7,887 nucleotides of DNA from CAZJBS01 sp964544475 (GTDB taxonomy: Bacteria; CLD3; SB21): contig CAZJBS010000064.1 in assembly GCA_964544475.1 (NCBI GenBank), positions 1-7,887 on the forward strand. The letters run 5' to 3'. Below the pieces are notes generated by a model. It did no database searches and had not been told where the DNA came from. It saw only the letters and a list, made by a program, of their open reading frames with translations. The position numbers were made by a program, and so were the translations under genes. Of this stretch, positions 6,243 to 7,887 are shown piece by piece; the stretch's first letter is position 1; each line of letters starts with the position of its first letter.

Positions 6243-7887
6243 ATGTTTAGAATGTTACGAATCGTCGTCATGGCTTTGGTTTTGTTCGGCGCCGGTACGC
6301 AAATTGGCGCGGCCCAGAGCCGGAACGTCTTTGTGTGGGACGGTAATGGATTTAACGTCAGTGGCACTGTCTGGAGGAATTATCTTCAGGCCAGAGGTCA
6401 TACGGTGTACTATCCGCCCGTGGATTCCACGCTTCCGACGGATTATTCGGCGTACGATGCCGTATTCATTAATTTCGGCATCTACTCGAATAATCACTAC
6501 GTATCGATCGGCGACGCGCAGAATCTCCTCAATTACGCCAACAGTGGCGGCCGCCTTTATTTGGAAGGTGGCGACGCATTCATGTACGACGAAGGTGGCA
6601 ATATCCTGAGTCAGATACTCTCGTTGAGCGGCGGCAACGATGGAAGCGTGATCACCGTCAGCACAGATATTCCCATGAATGGCGTGGCGGGCTCCCTGAC
6701 GACGGATATGAGTTTTACGGGGTATACCGGAGGTAATAACTACATCGACCAACTCGTGCCGGGACAATCCCAGTCCATATTCATCAATTCTGGTGTGACC
6801 TACGGTGTGTCCTATGAGGATGCCAATTATCGTGCCGTGGGCGTTTCCTTCGAAATGGGCGGTTTGGTGGACGGCGTCCAGCCGACGACCAGGGATTCAC
6901 TGATGTCGAGAATCATGACTTTTCTTTTTGCGCCTTCTTACAGACCGAGGAACTTAAGTGTGATTTCCGGCAACGGCCAGGCCACGCTGAGTTGGAACCG
7001 CCCGATTACGCAGACGAATTTCCATCGGTACCGCATCTATGGCGGCACGTCTCCGAATCCGACGACCCAGATCGACAGCACCTCGGTCGGAAATGTCAAT
7101 GACACGACACGAACCATCACCGGTCTGACCAACAACACGGTTTACTACTTCCGAGTGACCGGCGTGGACAATTCCATGACGGAGAGCTTGCCGTCCAACG
7201 AAGTCGGCGCCTACCCGACGGCCTCGCCTGGACGGGTTCTCGTGACAACGACGGCCGACACCGGCGCCGGCTCTTTGCGTGAAGCGCTGACGATCGCCGC
7301 CATCAATGGCGGGCCGGATACGGTTCAGTTTAATATCCCGATGGGAAGCCGGATCGAGCCGTGGACCGACCTGCCAGTCATCAGCAGCAACGGCACAATC
7401 ATTGACGGCGATCTCAACGGCGACGGAAAACCGGACATTGAAATAAGCGGCCAGGGTGGGGCGGGAAACGGGCTGTGGATCGAGTCGTCCAATAACGTCA
7501 TCCGTGGCCTGGTCCTCGGTGGATTTGGTGCCACCGGCGGCGGAAAATTGTTCCACGTGAAGGCATCGGATCGAACCGGCAAGATGGCGGCTCCTCAGGG
7601 AGGCTCGGGCGCGGCATTGGTACTGGCTGGAAGCGGCGCGTCGGGCAACCAAATTCTTGGTAACTACGTTGGCCTGGATACTAACGGCACATGGTATAAT
7701 TCCAATGGCTGGGGCATCGTGCTATTTGGCGGCGCCCACGGTAATCATATCGGAGATGGTACCTTGCAGGGTCGGAATTACTTCTGCGGCAATAGCTACC
7801 AGGGTTTGTTGATCCAGGAAAGTCATGACAATACCGTGCGGGGCAATTACATCGGCGTATCCGTTGACGAAAACTGGATTGGCAACG
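6243..7887 (+). CDS. secreted GATase-like / FN3 / GSLREA beta-helix protein (3' end beyond window)
   Basis: The frame is open for 548 codons to the window edge, so the C-terminus is not seen. Residues 1-24 (MFRMLRIVVMALVLFGAGTQIGAA) are a Sec signal peptide, cut before QSRNVFVWDG. Residues ~27-228 resemble the amidotransferase/ThuA-like alpha-beta fold found at the N-terminus of some T9SS proteins (VFVWDGNGFN, YLQARGHTVYY, YDAVFINFG, LLNYANSGGRLYLEGGDAF). No cysteine occurs there, so amidotransferase catalysis is unlikely. Residues ~232-328 are one FN3 domain (ATLSWNRP, YRIYGGTSPNPT, VYYFRVTGVDN, PSNEV). Residues 331-350 carry a GSLREA lead-in (VTTTADTGAGSLREAL), followed by IDGDLNGDGKPDIEI at 387-401, where an aspartate-rich DxNGDGxxxD loop may bind calcium. 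From there to the edge is a beta-helix of the NxIxGNYIGxD type (NVIRGLVLGGF, NQILGNYVGLD, NTVRGNYIGV). A T9SS sorting tail is expected beyond the window but cannot be confirmed. Alternative starts at 6252 or 6270 would shorten the signal peptide. Confidence 0.92.
   Translation, partial: MFRMLRIVVMALVLFGAGTQIGAAQSRNVFVWDGNGFNVSGTVWRNYLQARGHTVYYPPVDSTLPTDYSAYDAVFINFGIYSNNHYVSIGDAQNLLNYANSGGRLYLEGGDAFMYDEGGNILSQILSLSGGNDGSVITVSTDIPMNGVAGSLTTDMSFTGYTGGNNYIDQLVPGQSQSIFINSGVTYGVSYEDANYRAVGVSFEMGGLVDGVQPTTRDSLMSRIMTFLFAPSYRPRNLSVISGNGQATLSWNRPITQTNFHRYRIYGGTSPNPTTQIDSTSVGNVNDTTRTITGLTNNTVYYFRVTGVDNSMTESLPSNEVGAYPTASPGRVLVTTTADTGAGSLREALTIAAINGGPDTVQFNIPMGSRIEPWTDLPVISSNGTIIDGDLNGDGKPDIEISGQGGAGNGLWIESSNNVIRGLVLGGFGATGGGKLFHVKASDRTGKMAAPQGGSGAALVLAGSGASGNQILGNYVGLDTNGTWYNSNGWGIVLFGGAHGNHIGDGTLQGRNYFCGNSYQGLLIQESHDNTVRGNYIGVSVDENWIGN

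Overview
The window carries three secreted, modular cell-surface or extracellular proteins, all on the + strand, plus the extreme 3' end of something upstream. The largest protein ends in a type IX secretion (T9SS) C-terminal sorting domain with the NYPNPFNPST signature. That signature, the moderately GC-rich coding sequence and the mix of beta-helix, fibronectin III (FN3) and FlgD-like sorting modules point to a member of the Fibrobacteres-Chlorobi-Bacteroidetes (FCB) superphylum. It is probably outside the classical Bacteroidia (Ignavibacteria, Zixibacteria, KSB1, Marinimicrobia-like or similar). This placement is inference from protein style; no rRNA or housekeeping gene is present.

Layout. 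Bases 1-114 hold the probable tail of an upstream gene and a good intrinsic terminator (perfect 10-bp stem at 80-107, T-rich tail). Bases 115-264 are a leader without a supported gene. Gene 1 (265-1506) encodes a signal peptide followed by a right-handed parallel beta-helix with no recognisable sorting tail. After 29 bases and a clear ribosome binding site comes gene 2 (1536-6074), a 1512-residue protein. It has a signal peptide, six tandem ~84-residue repeats with a VDTDPGxGNG core, six FN3 domains that look like three duplicated pairs, further beta-sandwich modules, and a T9SS sorting domain. Genes 1 and 2 are probably co-transcribed. An intrinsic terminator at 6132-6173 ends this unit. Gene 3 (6243 to the window edge, 3' end missing) encodes a signal peptide, a glutamine-amidotransferase-like fold without a visible catalytic cysteine, one FN3 domain of the same subfamily as those in gene 2, a GSLREA-type lead-in, and a second, unrelated-looking beta-helix.

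Working together. All three products should cross the inner membrane by Sec. Gene 2 should then be exported and anchored or released by the T9SS. The shared FN3 subfamily in genes 2 and 3 and the beta-helices in genes 1 and 3 suggest a locus that grows by module duplication and shuffling. Likely roles are adhesion, glycan binding or matrix building, but no substrate can be read from the sequence. I see no RNA genes, CRISPR arrays, insertion sequences, att sites or origins.
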